The notes: generated from the sequence alone by a model not told the origin. Shown: positions 1 to 8,840, numbered from the stretch's first letter. The stretch: 64,000 nucleotides of DNA from Gaiellasilicea sp037720595 (GCA_037720595.1 JBBJLW010000005.1:87491-151490), one strand, 5' to 3'. Translations and numbers: made by a program.

Positions 1-118
1 GCTGAGCGGGGCAGCGGGTGCCGCGATCCGGCCCCGGAAGGGCACGCCTCTGGTCACGTCATCGACTCATCGAGCGAAGACGCCGACGCCCCTGACGGGT
101 CGCGGCACCATCCTCTGC
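1..118. other. Left-edge sequence downstream of the BY-kinase gene
   Basis: No complete gene is visible. On the minus strand a GTG codon in this stretch opens a reading frame that runs off the left edge. It could be the first codons of a further gene of the polysaccharide operon, but it is too short to identify. Confidence 0.3.
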
Positions 119-1789
119 CTATCGCCGCTCGCCGGGCGACACCGGCGCCCGACTCGAGGGCCCCTGAGACTGCCTGTAGCCGTAGGGACCGTACCCGTAG
201 CTCGCGGCCATCGAAGAACCGGTCAGGATCAGGCCGAGGTTCGGGATCGACGTCGTCTCGAGGACGCGCCGGAGTTGTTGCAGCGCGGGCCGTGGAATCG
301 ACTCGACTCGTGAGACGACGAGCAGCGCATCGACCTGGCGCGAGAGCATCATCGCGTCGCCGACCGCCAGAACCGGCGGCGTATCGATGAGCACGAGGTC
401 GGCTTGGGAGCGGAGTTGCTCGAGCAGGTCGCCGAGCGCTCGGCTCGAGACGAACTGCGACGGGTCACCAGGCAAACGGACCCCAGCGGTCAGCACCTTG
501 AGCGACGGAGCGGACGGACTGTGTCCATTCGCGCTGCGCTCGCTTCGCGCGCTGGAGAGCTGGGGCAGCTCGAGCTCCGGCATCGTGACCGTGAGCAGAG
601 CCTCGTCGAGCGTCGCTTCGCCTCGCACGACCTCGGCAACCCCCGGCTGGCCGGACGAGCGGGCCGTGCTGAGTCCCGGGTGGGACACCCGGCGGAAGAA
701 CGACGCGAGCGACGGTTGCCGAAGATCGAGATCGACCAGAACGACACGCCGACCCGACTGGGCGAACGCCGCCGCGAGATTCGCGACCGTGGTCGACTTT
801 CCCTCGCGCTGAATGGCGCTCGTCACGAGAATCGTGCGCGCGTCGAGCTCGAGATTCGCGAACTCCACCGTCGTCCGCAGCATCCGAAACGACTCGGCCT
901 GGGGTGAGAACGGCTCGTGGATCACCGCGAGCCGCCGCTGGCGGCGCAGCCGACCGTACGGCTCGGCGAGCTTCGCGAGAACCGGCAGGCCGAGGACGTC
1001 TTCGATCTCTTCCTCGGACCTGACCCGCTTGTCGAGCGTCTCCCAGAGGAACGCGATGCCCAACCCGAGCACCAGCCCGAGGAGCCCTCCGAGGATCGCC
1101 ACGCGCCGCGGACGCGGTTCGATCTGAAACGCCCCCGAGGCCGGCCGGACGACCGTGTTCGACGACTGTAACAACGCGAGTGTCTTGAGTTGTTGCTCCT
1201 TCTCGACGAGGCTGGCGTAGAGCGCTGAGTCCTTCTCGCCTTCGGCGCGCAGGTCCGAGAGCCGCTCACCGAGCTGTGCCTGAGCACGAACGAGGGTGCG
1301 CGTGTCAAGCTCGCTGCGATACTCCGTGAACGCCTCGGCGTAGGCGGTCGCGAGGTCTGCGGCCGTCTCCCGGTCACGGTTGCTGACCGTGAAAACCAGC
1401 AGGTCCGCGTTCGCCTTCGGCGTGACGCTCGACCCAGCGAGCAATTCGCCGGCGGTCGTCGACCCCCCGACCTTCTCAACGACGCGTTGCGCGACGTCAG
1501 GAACACGCGCAATATCCGCCTGCGTCTGCGCAAAACGCACGGGTTCCTGGTAAACGGTTGAATCGTCGATTCCCGTCACCTGTGCGCCGAGGCTCTGACG
1601 ACTGAGCAATACCTCGGCGGATGCCTGGTAGACCGCGGGCTGCCTGAGCGAGATCGCAAAAGCTGTGGCGGGTACGAGGATGAGAGCGACGATGATCACC
1701 CACTTGCGGCGCCGCACGATCGCCAGATAATCGGCCAACGCCAGCGGGTGCATGAAGCGCTCGGTCTGATTATTCGTCATCGGCTGCAT
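119..1789 (-). CDS. Polysaccharide co-polymerase / tyrosine autokinase (Wzz-BY-kinase fusion)
   Basis: An inner-membrane protein that sets chain length or export of a surface polysaccharide and autophosphorylates on C-terminal tyrosines. The 556-residue protein has a short cytoplasmic N-terminus, TM1 at about residues 30-48, a periplasmic Wzz-type region with helical content to about 225, and TM2 at about 229-249. A cytoplasmic BY-kinase domain follows, with Walker A SAIQREGKST (324-333), Walker A' VVLVDLDLR (349-357) and Walker B LVLIDTPP. The tail holds a YGYGPYGYR tyrosine cluster, the expected phosphorylation site. A Wzz-kinase fusion on one chain is usual in Actinobacteria. It is transcribed away from the LPFTG gene and the tyrosine phosphatase, its likely antagonist. 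An ATG at 1780 is an alternative start. Confidence 0.93.
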   Translation of the reverse strand: MQPMTNNQTERFMHPLALADYLAIVRRRKWVIIVALILVPATAFAISLRQPAVYQASAEVLLSRQSLGAQVTGIDDSTVYQEPVRFAQTQADIARVPDVAQRVVEKVGGSTTAGELLAGSSVTPKANADLLVFTVSNRDRETAADLATAYAEAFTEYRSELDTRTLVRAQAQLGERLSDLRAEGEKDSALYASLVEKEQQLKTLALLQSSNTVVRPASGAFQIEPRPRRVAILGGLLGLVLGLGIAFLWETLDKRVRSEEEIEDVLGLPVLAKLAEPYGRLRRQRRLAVIHEPFSPQAESFRMLRTTVEFANLELDARTILVTSAIQREGKSTTVANLAAAFAQSGRRVVLVDLDLRQPSLASFFRRVSHPGLSTARSSGQPGVAEVVRGEATLDEALLTVTMPELELPQLSSARSERSANGHSPSAPSLKVLTAGVRLPGDPSQFVSSRALGDLLEQLRSQADLVLIDTPPVLAVGDAMMLSRQVDALLVVSRVESIPRPALQQLRRVLETTSIPNLGLILTGSSMAASYGYGPYGYRQSQGPSSRAPVSPGERR

Positions 1790-1836
1790 GGACTCTCGCG
1801 AACATCACGTTAGCAACGGTTGCATCCGCCCCCTGC

Positions 1837-1858
1837 TCATCACTCGATCGAGTGATGA
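1837..1858. promoter_or_regulatory. Perfect 22-bp palindrome in the divergent promoter region
   Basis: The 146-bp gap between the BY-kinase (-) and the LPFTG gene (+) contains CATCACTCGATCGAGTGATG (1838-1857), extended by one T/A pair on each side. A perfect, uninterrupted dyad of this size between divergent genes is what a dimeric repressor operator looks like. The regulator is not identifiable from the window. Confidence 0.5.
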
Positions 1859-1935
1859 TGCGCGTCCGGCGTAAGGTTCTACCCGCAAATCGGATATGAG
1901 AACCAAGCAGCAAGCAAACGACGGGGGAGAGTGGA

Positions 1936-2469
1936 ATGGGCAGCAGGTGGAATTGGGGATCCGATGACGTGGAGCGCCGGCTCCGCGCCTCGCGCGCAAG
2001 GCCGCGCGAGGAGTTCGTCTCGCAAGTGACCGGATCCGTGCGGCAGGCATCGAATCGACAGGTTCGACGCCACTCGCGGGTTGCCTTCGCAGCGGCCATG
2101 ACGGTGATGATGCTCGGCACCTTCGCCTCGTTCGGCGCGCTCAGCTATGCGGCGACCGGAGCGAGCGAGACGGTGCAGACGGTGAAGCGAATCGTCCACG
2201 GGCAGGCGCCGCCTGTGCGAAAGACGTCCGCCGCATCGGATCAGTACGCACCGAAGGCGAATGTCGCAGTAGTCGTCAAGAAGAAGGCTGCGCCGGCGAA
2301 GCCCGTCGGCCAGGTCCTAGGGGCCGTTGCGGCCCCGAACGCCCAAGTGGCTTCCAGCGGCGAACTGCCCTTCACGGGCCTCTCGCTTGGCGCGACGGCG
2401 ATTCTCGGATTCGGCCTGATCGGCCTTGGTGTCTTCTTGCGTCGTCGGGAGGCTTCGAGGGTCTCGTAG
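1936..2469 (+). CDS. LPFTG-motif cell-wall-anchored small protein
   Basis: A 177-residue protein with a charged, Arg-rich N-terminus, a hydrophobic segment at about 48-72, a Lys/Ala/Pro-rich extracellular stretch, then LPFTG (144-148), a second hydrophobic segment (149-168) and a positive tail (RRREAS). LPxTG-hydrophobic-positive is the classic sortase sorting signal, so it is probably linked to peptidoglycan by a housekeeping or class E/F sortase. No sortase is encoded in this window. An AG-rich stretch (GGGGGAGAG) lies just before the ATG. Its place between the tyrosine kinase and phosphatase genes suggests a role at the capsule/wall interface, but its function is unknown. Confidence 0.8.
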   Translation: MGSRWNWGSDDVERRLRASRARPREEFVSQVTGSVRQASNRQVRRHSRVAFAAAMTVMMLGTFASFGALSYAATGASETVQTVKRIVHGQAPPVRKTSAASDQYAPKANVAVVVKKKAAPAKPVGQVLGAVAAPNAQVASSGELPFTGLSLGATAILGFGLIGLGVFLRRREASRVS

Positions 2470-2560
2470 CCGGAGTCGAAGAGAACATCCACTGTGCTGA
2501 CGGGCCGCCGCGAGCGGCCCGTCAGCTTTTCGGCTTTCGCCGACGCCGTAAGCTGAGGGA

Positions 2561-3169
2561 GTGTCGCGCTGTGTTGTCGCAACCGAACCGGCCCCTGCGT
2601 TCGAGTTGGCGCTTGTGTGCACCGGGAACCAGATTCGTAGCCCCATCGCCGAAGCATTCGTCAGGAGGCTCACCTCAGCGCTTCCGGTCGCTACGCGGTC
2701 GATGGGTCTTGTCGACCTCCGCGGAGAACCGCCTCCACAGGAGGCGATCGAAGCGGCGGCCGCCCTCGGCCTCGATATCTCAATGCACCGATCGCGTTGG
2801 ATGGAGCCGCTCGCATTGCAACACAGCGACGCTGTCGTCGGCTTCGAGCTCATTCATGTCGCGGCAGCCGTGGTGGACGGCGGGGCGCGAGCCGAGAGGA
2901 CATTCATGCTGCGCGAGCTCGTCGAGTTACTCGAGCTGGTGGACGTCCCTGAGGGAAACGCCCCGGCGGAGCGTGCTCGGCTGGCGGTGGCGCGAGCCGA
3001 CGAACGACGCCGCGCGCTCGGCCGGCGCAGCGTCGCAGCACCGGTAGACGACCCACTCGGGCGTGGTCGCGCGGCCTACCGCACCGCGGTACGGGAACTC
3101 GGCGAACTCCTGCCGCGGCTAGTTAACGGACTCTTTCGACCAGTGCAGGTCGATGATAAACCGCGGTAA
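2561..3169 (+). CDS. Low-molecular-weight protein-tyrosine phosphatase
   Basis: Probably removes phosphate from the tyrosine cluster of the neighbouring BY-kinase (Wzb/Wzc pairing). The catalytic P-loop CTGNQIRS (C20-X5-R26-S27) sits close to the N-terminus as in all LMW-PTPs. The general-acid aspartate is expected in VDDPLGRG near residue 165, where the usual DPY is DPL. The 202 residues exceed the usual ~150 because of a charged, Arg-rich insert at about 110-155. The GTG start lies directly after GAGGGA, so a slightly later start is possible. The 3' end overlaps the next gene by 17 bp. Confidence 0.85.
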   Translation: MSRCVVATEPAPAFELALVCTGNQIRSPIAEAFVRRLTSALPVATRSMGLVDLRGEPPPQEAIEAAAALGLDISMHRSRWMEPLALQHSDAVVGFELIHVAAAVVDGGARAERTFMLRELVELLELVDVPEGNAPAERARLAVARADERRRALGRRSVAAPVDDPLGRGRAAYRTAVRELGELLPRLVNGLFRPVQVDDKPR

Positions 3170-3902
3170 GTTCAGAGCGTACGATCTACGGGTGCGTTGC
3201 GCGAGCAACTTTGATCTTCTTGTCGACACCCGCTCTATCGGACCCGAGCTCTTTCTACGTAAGGCTGCCGAGCAGTTGTGGTTCACGCGGCGATTCTTCG
3301 GGCTTCGGTGCGACCTCACTCGGCTCGCTCCAAAGAGGCCGGCCAAGGTAGCCCTCGCGATGGAGCCGGTGAACGAGCGGAGCTTCGACGGGTTCGACCT
3401 TGAACGTACACGAGCTCGTGGCAGCGACGCATTCGAGGTTGCTCTGCGTCGCCGCCTTTGCAGATGTGGCGCCCGGACGCTGCATGTTGCGTGTGACGGC
3501 AGCGGTGCAGCGATCTATGCGCAGTGGCTTGTCAGGCCGGAAGACCAATACCTGATGCACTCGTGCGCACCGGAGCGTTTTCCGTATCTGAGTCTTGACC
3601 AAGTCCTGGTTGAAGGCGCCTACACATTTTTGGCATACCGCGGTAAAGGGGCGATGACCGACGGCATGGCGCAGCTCTTACATCTGGCTGCATCGGAAGG
3701 TTTTCGAACAGCCATAACATACGTCGGAACCGATAACCGTCCGTCCCTGCGTGGCTGCGCTGCGGTCGGATTCCAGCTCGACCATGTGCGGCTCAACATT
3801 CGCCGCCTCGGTACGACGAGGAGCAGTGTTCGTTCGGTCCGGGACGGCGATCGCCAACGCTGGAAGATCGCGACAGCTCGGACACCCGAGCCGTCGTCGT
3901 AG
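3153..3902 (+). CDS. GNAT-like N-acyltransferase in the polysaccharide locus
   Basis: A 249-residue protein whose C-terminal half has a GNAT signature. A beta-strand ending in VEGAYTFLAYRGKGA resembles the acetyl-CoA-binding loop (R-G-K-G-A), followed by the helix MTDGMAQLLHLAASEG and the AVGFQ motif near residue 200. The N-terminal half is not recognisable. The start overlaps the phosphatase gene, which implies coupled translation. It ends 17 bp before the convergent FemAB-like gene. The acceptor is unknown; an amino sugar or a lipid-linked precursor is plausible from context. Confidence 0.72.
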   Translation: MINRGKFRAYDLRVRCASNFDLLVDTRSIGPELFLRKAAEQLWFTRRFFGLRCDLTRLAPKRPAKVALAMEPVNERSFDGFDLERTRARGSDAFEVALRRRLCRCGARTLHVACDGSGAAIYAQWLVRPEDQYLMHSCAPERFPYLSLDQVLVEGAYTFLAYRGKGAMTDGMAQLLHLAASEGFRTAITYVGTDNRPSLRGCAAVGFQLDHVRLNIRRLGTTRSSVRSVRDGDRQRWKIATARTPEPSS

Positions 3903-3919
3903 ACCGCCGCTCGTATAAG

Positions 3920-4927
3920 TCAGGCGGTTCGTCGATAGAACAGCTCGCCGAGCCCGCGAGAGACCCAGGTGGGCGCTCTCCGGATCAAGCCGCGCACGAC
4001 GACCGGCGGGTTTCGCACCGGCCGTTCGGGCCCGCCGACGATCGTGTACGCGAGCTCTGATTCGGTGCTTCCCCAGCCGAGCTTGAAGCGCCGCAGGGAA
4101 TCGTTCCCGAGCTCGGTACGCCCGAAGTCGAAGCGCTCGTACCCGTCTTCGCACGCACGCCGGATCGCCTGGGAGAACAGGAGATCGTTCGGCCGCAGCC
4201 CCCAGAACAGCGGGTCGGACGCTCCGTACTTGTAGGTGACCGTCCGATTCCAGCAGAGGAAGACAGCGCCGGCGACGGGAACGCTGCCGTGATGCGCGAG
4301 CAGGACGAAGGCAAGTCCGGGCTCGACCATTCGCCGCCAGAGCAGGCGGAAGAACCTGCGAGGCTGCACAGGCAGGCCGAAGCGTCGCCGAGTCAGGACG
4401 TGAAGGCGATAGAACGTTTCGACGAGGTCTCGCTCCGACTCACCGAGACGGATGACGACGCCGTGCCGCTCGGCGGCGCGGGCATTGCGGCGCGTGGAGG
4501 CTCGGAAGCCGCGGACGACGGGATCGGGGTCCTGGTCGAGCCGCAGCGTGTGAGTCACCGCTGCCGGCGCCGAGCACGCAGATCCTCCCGGCAGGTTCGA
4601 CCGAACTTCGATCTCGCCGAGCCCTCGCTCCAACCGCACCCGCTCCAGTTCGGCGAAGATGGCTTCGGTTCCGGCTCCTAGCGGCGGGCAGATATCGGTG
4701 AACGGAAGCGAGACCCAGCGTCGAGGCCGGAAGCGGCTCGCGACCTCGATCACCGGGAGTCCTGCGGCGATCCCACCGGCAGAGCTTGGTAGGACGAGCG
4801 CCGACGGACGAAACTGGTAGCACTCGGCCAGAAGCAGCAGCCAAGCCGGGTGGTGAAAGGGAATGGCGTCTGGATGACCGCGTACGAAATCACTCCACTC
4901 CCTGCCGTCGGCAGCTATTTCGATCAT
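3920..4927 (-). CDS. FemAB/GNAT-fold peptidyl or aminoacyl transferase
   Basis: A 335-residue protein of the FemAB-related acetyltransferase_6 family. It contains FHHPAWL near the N-terminus, TRRNARAAERHGV mid-protein, and the C-terminal GAVFLCWNRTVTYKYGASD and ERFDFGRTELGN blocks typical of exopolysaccharide-associated members. Such proteins transfer an amino acid or acyl group, often from aminoacyl-tRNA, onto cell-wall or glycan precursors. The ATG at 4927 is chosen because similarity begins there and GAGGG lies upstream; the reading frame is open further upstream, but with low-complexity Arg/Ser-rich sequence. It diverges from the formyltransferase operon. Confidence 0.8.
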   Translation of the reverse strand: MIEIAADGREWSDFVRGHPDAIPFHHPAWLLLLAECYQFRPSALVLPSSAGGIAAGLPVIEVASRFRPRRWVSLPFTDICPPLGAGTEAIFAELERVRLERGLGEIEVRSNLPGGSACSAPAAVTHTLRLDQDPDPVVRGFRASTRRNARAAERHGVVIRLGESERDLVETFYRLHVLTRRRFGLPVQPRRFFRLLWRRMVEPGLAFVLLAHHGSVPVAGAVFLCWNRTVTYKYGASDPLFWGLRPNDLLFSQAIRRACEDGYERFDFGRTELGNDSLRRFKLGWGSTESELAYTIVGGPERPVRNPPVVVRGLIRRAPTWVSRGLGELFYRRTA

Positions 4928-4992
4928 TCGCACCCTCGGGGGCCGAGGGTAGCTGAGCACGCCTCGAGCGTCGTTTGCTGACGAGTGGCCCG

Positions 4993-5937
4993 ATGTCGGA
5001 GCAGGCTCTTCGCGTCGTCCTCGTCGGAGAGGAGGCCGCCGGCATGCGAGTGCTGCGCACCCTCGCCGCGATGAAGCTGACGATCGTCGCGGTGCTCGCA
5101 AGAAGCTCCTCGCCGGGAACGGAGAGCGTTGCGGGGGTCGCGAAGCGGCTGGGTTTGCAGGTCTGGCCGTCCGGCCTCGTGACGAGCCCCGGACTCCACG
5201 AGACTCTGCGCCGCGAACGAGTCGATCTCCTGCTGAACGTGCATTCGCTCCACGTGATCGCAACCGAGGTCGCGGATGCCCCTTCGATCGGTAGCTTCAA
5301 CCTCCACCCCGGTCCGCTGCCTGCGTACGCGGGTCTCGATGCTCCGAGCTGGGCGGTGTACCACGGCGAGCGCCGGTACGGGAGCACGCTGCATTGGCTG
5401 ACGCCCGAGGTGGACGGCGGCCCGATCGCCTACTCGACCGCATTCGATGTCGATCCGGCAGAGACGGCGATCTCGCTCTACCTCAAGTGCGTGCGGCACG
5501 GAGTTCCGCTCGTCTCGGAGCTCGTGACCGCGGCCGCGACCGGCGGTCGTGCCGCCATCCCCGCCACGCCGCAGAACTCGGCCGAGCGTCGCTACTTCCG
5601 CCGCGCGGTTCCACACGACGGCTGGCTCCTCTGGAGTCTCGAGGCCCACCGCCTTGCCGCGCTCGTGCGTGCCTGCGACTTCGGGCCGTTCGATTCGCCT
5701 TGGGGAAGCGCGCGAACCGTGGTCGAAGGGCTCGAGCTCGAGGTGCTGCGCGCGACCGCGACCGATGAGGCAGCGACGTCCGAGCCCGGCACGATCGGCG
5801 CCGGTTCCGAGAACGGCGTGCTCGTCGCCGCCGCCGACAACTGGCTGCTCGTCGAGGCGGTGCGGGTCGGCGACGGCCGGGTCGACCCCAGGTCGGTACT
5901 CCGCGAGGGCACACGCTGCACCCCGATCCGCGAATGA
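4993..5937 (+). CDS. N10-formyltetrahydrofolate-dependent formyltransferase
   Basis: Transfers formyl from N10-formyl-THF to an amine. The N-terminal Rossmann-like domain carries the family hallmark FNLHPGPLPAYAG (catalytic N103 and H105) and the paired aspartate in TPEVDGGP (D141), as in methionyl-tRNA formyltransferase and sugar N-formyltransferases. A smaller C-terminal domain resembles the Fmt C-terminal domain (LVRACDFGPFDSPWG). At 314 residues it is the size of Fmt, but its place before a monooxygenase, adenylation enzyme and carrier protein argues for a biosynthetic substrate: an amino sugar or a carrier-bound amino acid. An in-frame TTG at 4975 is an alternative start. Confidence 0.85.
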   Translation: MSEQALRVVLVGEEAAGMRVLRTLAAMKLTIVAVLARSSSPGTESVAGVAKRLGLQVWPSGLVTSPGLHETLRRERVDLLLNVHSLHVIATEVADAPSIGSFNLHPGPLPAYAGLDAPSWAVYHGERRYGSTLHWLTPEVDGGPIAYSTAFDVDPAETAISLYLKCVRHGVPLVSELVTAAATGGRAAIPATPQNSAERRYFRRAVPHDGWLLWSLEAHRLAALVRACDFGPFDSPWGSARTVVEGLELEVLRATATDEAATSEPGTIGAGSENGVLVAAADNWLLVEAVRVGDGRVDPRSVLREGTRCTPIRE

Positions 5938-5968
5938 CGGCCGACGGTCCTCGGCTCAGAACTATTGT

Positions 5969-6988
5969 ATGAACGTGTCCGGTCCCACGATCCGCGTGTT
6001 CACGACGTGTCCCCAGTCGAAGGACGGGGCGAGCGAGAGCTACGCAGCTCGCGTTGCCGAGGTCGCGCGCTGGAGCGAGGAGGCCGAGTTCCACGGAATC
6101 CTCGTCTACACCGACAACAGCCTCGTCGATCCTTGGCTCGTCGCGCAGCTGATTCTCCAATCGACACGTTCGCTCAGCCCGCTCGTGGCGGTGCAGCCGG
6201 TCTACATGCACCCGTACGCCGCGGCCAAGATGATCGCTTCGCTTGCGTTTCTCCACGGGCGACGGCTGGATGTGAATCTCGTCGCAGGGGGCTTTCGCAA
6301 GGATCTGCTGGCACTCGCCGACGAGACGCCGCACGACGACCGGTACGAGCGACTCGTGGAGTACGCCGAAGTCGTCCGCGGACTGCTGAGCGCGGCGCGG
6401 CCGTTCAGCTTCGAGGGCAGCTATTACCGGGTCCGGAACCTGCAGCTCCGGCCGGCGGTGCCGCAAGAGCTCAGGCCGTCGTTCTTCGTCTCGGGATCGT
6501 CCCCCGCGGGACTGGAGGCGGCGCGGAAGCTCGAGGCGACCGCGGTGAAGTACCCGCAGCCCGCGCACGAGGAGCGGTCAGCAGCGGACCCGAACGGCAC
6601 CGGCCTCGGGATTCGCGTGGGGATCATCGCGCGCGAGAGCGACGAGGAGGCCTGGGCGGTCGCGCACGATCGCTTCCCCGGCAGCCGGATGGGCCAGCTC
6701 ACCCATCGTCTCGCCATGGAGGCGACCGATTCTCATTGGCACCGCCAGCTCTCCGCGCGGCAGAACGGCGACGAGCCGATCCCGGATCCCTACTGGCTCT
6801 GGCCGTTCCAGAACTACCAGACGTTCTGTCCGTACCTCGTCGGCAGCCATGAACGGGTCGCCGGCGAGCTCCGCGCCTACGCCGACAGCGGCTTCAGGAC
6901 GCTCATCGTCGACATCCCGGTCTCGCCCGCCGACCTCGGGCACATCGGGGTCGCACTCGAGAGGGCGCTCGCCCCCGTGGCGCTGTGA
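5969..6988 (+). CDS. LLM-class (luciferase-like) flavin-dependent monooxygenase
   Basis: A 339-residue single-domain TIM-barrel enzyme of the bacterial luciferase/alkanesulfonate monooxygenase superfamily. Expected elements are an N-terminal strand, NLVAGGFRKDLLAL with ...DERYERLVEYAEV-like spacing (the FMN/phosphate-binding region of SsuD-like enzymes), FEGSYYRV, FFVSGSSPAG, and a C-terminal block ending in ...DIPVS. It uses reduced FMN and O2, probably to hydroxylate or oxidatively modify the substrate of the adjacent adenylation/carrier pair. The ATG at 5969 is 31 bp after the formyltransferase stop. The stop overlaps the next GTG (GTGA), indicating translational coupling. Confidence 0.87.
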   Translation: MNVSGPTIRVFTTCPQSKDGASESYAARVAEVARWSEEAEFHGILVYTDNSLVDPWLVAQLILQSTRSLSPLVAVQPVYMHPYAAAKMIASLAFLHGRRLDVNLVAGGFRKDLLALADETPHDDRYERLVEYAEVVRGLLSAARPFSFEGSYYRVRNLQLRPAVPQELRPSFFVSGSSPAGLEAARKLEATAVKYPQPAHEERSAADPNGTGLGIRVGIIARESDEEAWAVAHDRFPGSRMGQLTHRLAMEATDSHWHRQLSARQNGDEPIPDPYWLWPFQNYQTFCPYLVGSHERVAGELRAYADSGFRTLIVDIPVSPADLGHIGVALERALAPVAL

Positions 6989-8583
6989 CCGAGACGCTGC
7001 ACGAACGCGTCGGCGAGCAGTCCGCTCGCACGCCCGACGCGCTCGCAGTCGCGATGGAGGGCGAGACGGTGACCTACCAGCTCCTCGAAACGGAGAGCAA
7101 CCGCTTGGCGCGCTGCCTGCGTGACGTCGGCTGCGAACGCGGCGACCGCGTCTGCCTGTTTCTACCGAAATCGCCGGCCGCGATCGTGGCGATGCTGGGA
7201 GTGCTGAAGGCCGGCTGCGCGTATGTGCCGGTCGATCTCGACAGCCCGGGAGCGCGGCTGGCGAAGATCGTCCCCCGCGCAGATCCTCGTGTCGTGCTCG
7301 TGGCGCAGGCGGCAACGCCGCAGCTCGAGGAGCTACGAACAGCCGGCGGTCTCGACAGCGACGTCCTCGTCGGCTCGTCGAGCGCGAAGAACGGCACGGG
7401 ACACGCATTCGGAGCAGATGACCTCGCGGGGTTCTCCCCCGAGCCGATCGACAGCGGCGTCGGGGGCGATGACGCCGCCCACATCCTGTTCACATCCGGG
7501 TCGACCGGCGAGCCAAAAGGCGTTGTGATCACGCACGCGAACGTGCTCGCGTTTCTCGGTTGGGCGATTCCGTATTTCGAGATCGGGCAGGAGGACCGCC
7601 TGTCCGGGCATCCCCCACTTCATTTCGATCTGTCGACGTTCGACATCTACGGCGCCCTCACGTCAGGCGCTCAGCTCCACCTCGTGCCGCCGGCGCTCAA
7701 CCTTCCCCCAAAGGGGATCGCACGCTTCATCGAGCGGCACGAGCTAACGCAATGGTTCTCGGTTCCGTCTGTTCTCACCTACATGGCGAAGTTCGACGCC
7801 GTGCCCGAGGGCGGGTTCCCGAGCCTCCGCCGCGTGCTCTCGTGCGGCGACGTGCTTCCGAGTCCGGTTCTCGGGCACTGGGCCGCGCGGCTACCGCACG
7901 TCCGCTTCACGAACCTCTACGGCCCGACCGAGGCGACGATCGCCAGTAGCTTTCACGCGATCGAGACTTTCTCGCCGACGGAGACGAACGCGATTCCGAT
8001 CGGGAGGGCCTGCGACCGCGAGGAGTTGCTCGTTCTCGACGAGGCCCTCGAACCGGCGGGCGCCGGGGTAGCGGGCGATCTCTACATCGCGGGGGCCGGG
8101 CTCAGTCCCGGATACTGGCGCGACGAGGAGAAGACGCGAGCGGCCTTCCTGCCCGATCCGCGGCCGGATCGACCAGCTGGGCGCCTCTACCGCACGGGAG
8201 ACCGCGCGCGGATGGACGAGACGGGCGTCGTCCACTTTCTCGGCCGGGCGGATTCGCAGGTCAAGAGCCGCGGCTACCGCATCGAGCTCGGCGAAGTCGA
8301 ACGTGCAGTGACCGCCCTGCCGGAGCTGCGAGAGGCGGCGGTGGTAGGCGTCGAGAGCGAGTTCGAGGGCACGTCCCTGTGCTGCGCGTTCGCCGCCGCC
8401 GAAACCGAAGGCGTCTCGACCCAGCGCCTGAAGCAGGCGCTCCGGGCAACGCTGCCGCAGTACATGGTGCCCTCGCGGTGGCTCGCGCTGCCGGTGCTCC
8501 CGAAAAACGCGAACGGGAAGATCGACCGCTCGGAGATCCGGCGGCTCTTCGCCCCCGAGCCGGCGGAATCGACACGGCAGTGA
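6985..8583 (+). CDS. Stand-alone amino-acid adenylation enzyme (NRPS A domain)
   Basis: Activates an amino acid as aminoacyl-AMP and loads it on the following carrier protein. All core motifs are visible: A3 LFTSGSTGEPKG, A4 HFDLSTFDIYG, A5 NLYGPTEATIAS, A7 YRTGDRAR, A8 GRADSQVKSRGYRIELGEVE, and A10 LPKNANGKIDR with the catalytic Lys. The A4 aspartate (D235 in PheA numbering) is present, so an alpha-amino acid is expected. By-eye alignment gives a pocket near D-L-F-S-L-C-L-I-A-K, from which I cannot name the substrate. There is no condensation or thioesterase domain. The GTG start overlaps the monooxygenase stop, and its own stop overlaps the carrier start. Confidence 0.93.
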   Translation: MTETLHERVGEQSARTPDALAVAMEGETVTYQLLETESNRLARCLRDVGCERGDRVCLFLPKSPAAIVAMLGVLKAGCAYVPVDLDSPGARLAKIVPRADPRVVLVAQAATPQLEELRTAGGLDSDVLVGSSSAKNGTGHAFGADDLAGFSPEPIDSGVGGDDAAHILFTSGSTGEPKGVVITHANVLAFLGWAIPYFEIGQEDRLSGHPPLHFDLSTFDIYGALTSGAQLHLVPPALNLPPKGIARFIERHELTQWFSVPSVLTYMAKFDAVPEGGFPSLRRVLSCGDVLPSPVLGHWAARLPHVRFTNLYGPTEATIASSFHAIETFSPTETNAIPIGRACDREELLVLDEALEPAGAGVAGDLYIAGAGLSPGYWRDEEKTRAAFLPDPRPDRPAGRLYRTGDRARMDETGVVHFLGRADSQVKSRGYRIELGEVERAVTALPELREAAVVGVESEFEGTSLCCAFAAAETEGVSTQRLKQALRATLPQYMVPSRWLALPVLPKNANGKIDRSEIRRLFAPEPAESTRQ

Positions 8584-8840
8584 GTAACGCGATTCGACAC
8601 GAGCTTGCGTCCCTCTTTCCGGAGGCGCTCGGAATCGCGGCTCCGGCCGACGACGTCGATCTGATCGAGGAAGGCGTGATCGACTCGTTGGCCCTGGTGG
8701 GGCTCCTGTTCGCGATCGAACGGCATTTCGAGATCGAGATTCCACCCGACCTGCTCGAGGTCGACCGATTCAGGACGATCGAGCGGCTCGCGGAACTCGT
8801 CGCCGAGTGCGGTGGCCTCCGCGCACAGGAGGCATCGTGA
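8580..8840 (+). CDS. Acyl/peptidyl carrier protein
   Basis: An 86-residue four-helix carrier protein. The phosphopantetheine attachment serine is S36 in EEGVIDSLALVGLL, followed by the acidic helix FAIERHFEIEIPPDLLEVDRF typical of discrete carriers. The GTG start overlaps the adenylation stop (GTGA) and the stop overlaps the next GTG. It therefore forms a coupled unit with the adenylation enzyme upstream and the GNAT downstream, and most simply holds the activated amino acid for transfer. A phosphopantetheinyl transferase is not in the window. Confidence 0.93.
   Translation: MSNAIRHELASLFPEALGIAAPADDVDLIEEGVIDSLALVGLLFAIERHFEIEIPPDLLEVDRFRTIERLAELVAECGGLRAQEAS

Noticed and set aside
3920..5263. 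A 447-residue version of the FemAB-like protein
   Set aside because: The extra 112 residues are low-complexity, antisense to the formyltransferase gene, and a good ATG with GAGGG exists at 4927.
4993..5937. Housekeeping methionyl-tRNA formyltransferase (fmt)
   Set aside because: It has the family motif, but the context (monooxygenase, A domain, carrier) is biosynthetic and no def or translation genes are adjacent. Left as an unspecified formyltransferase.
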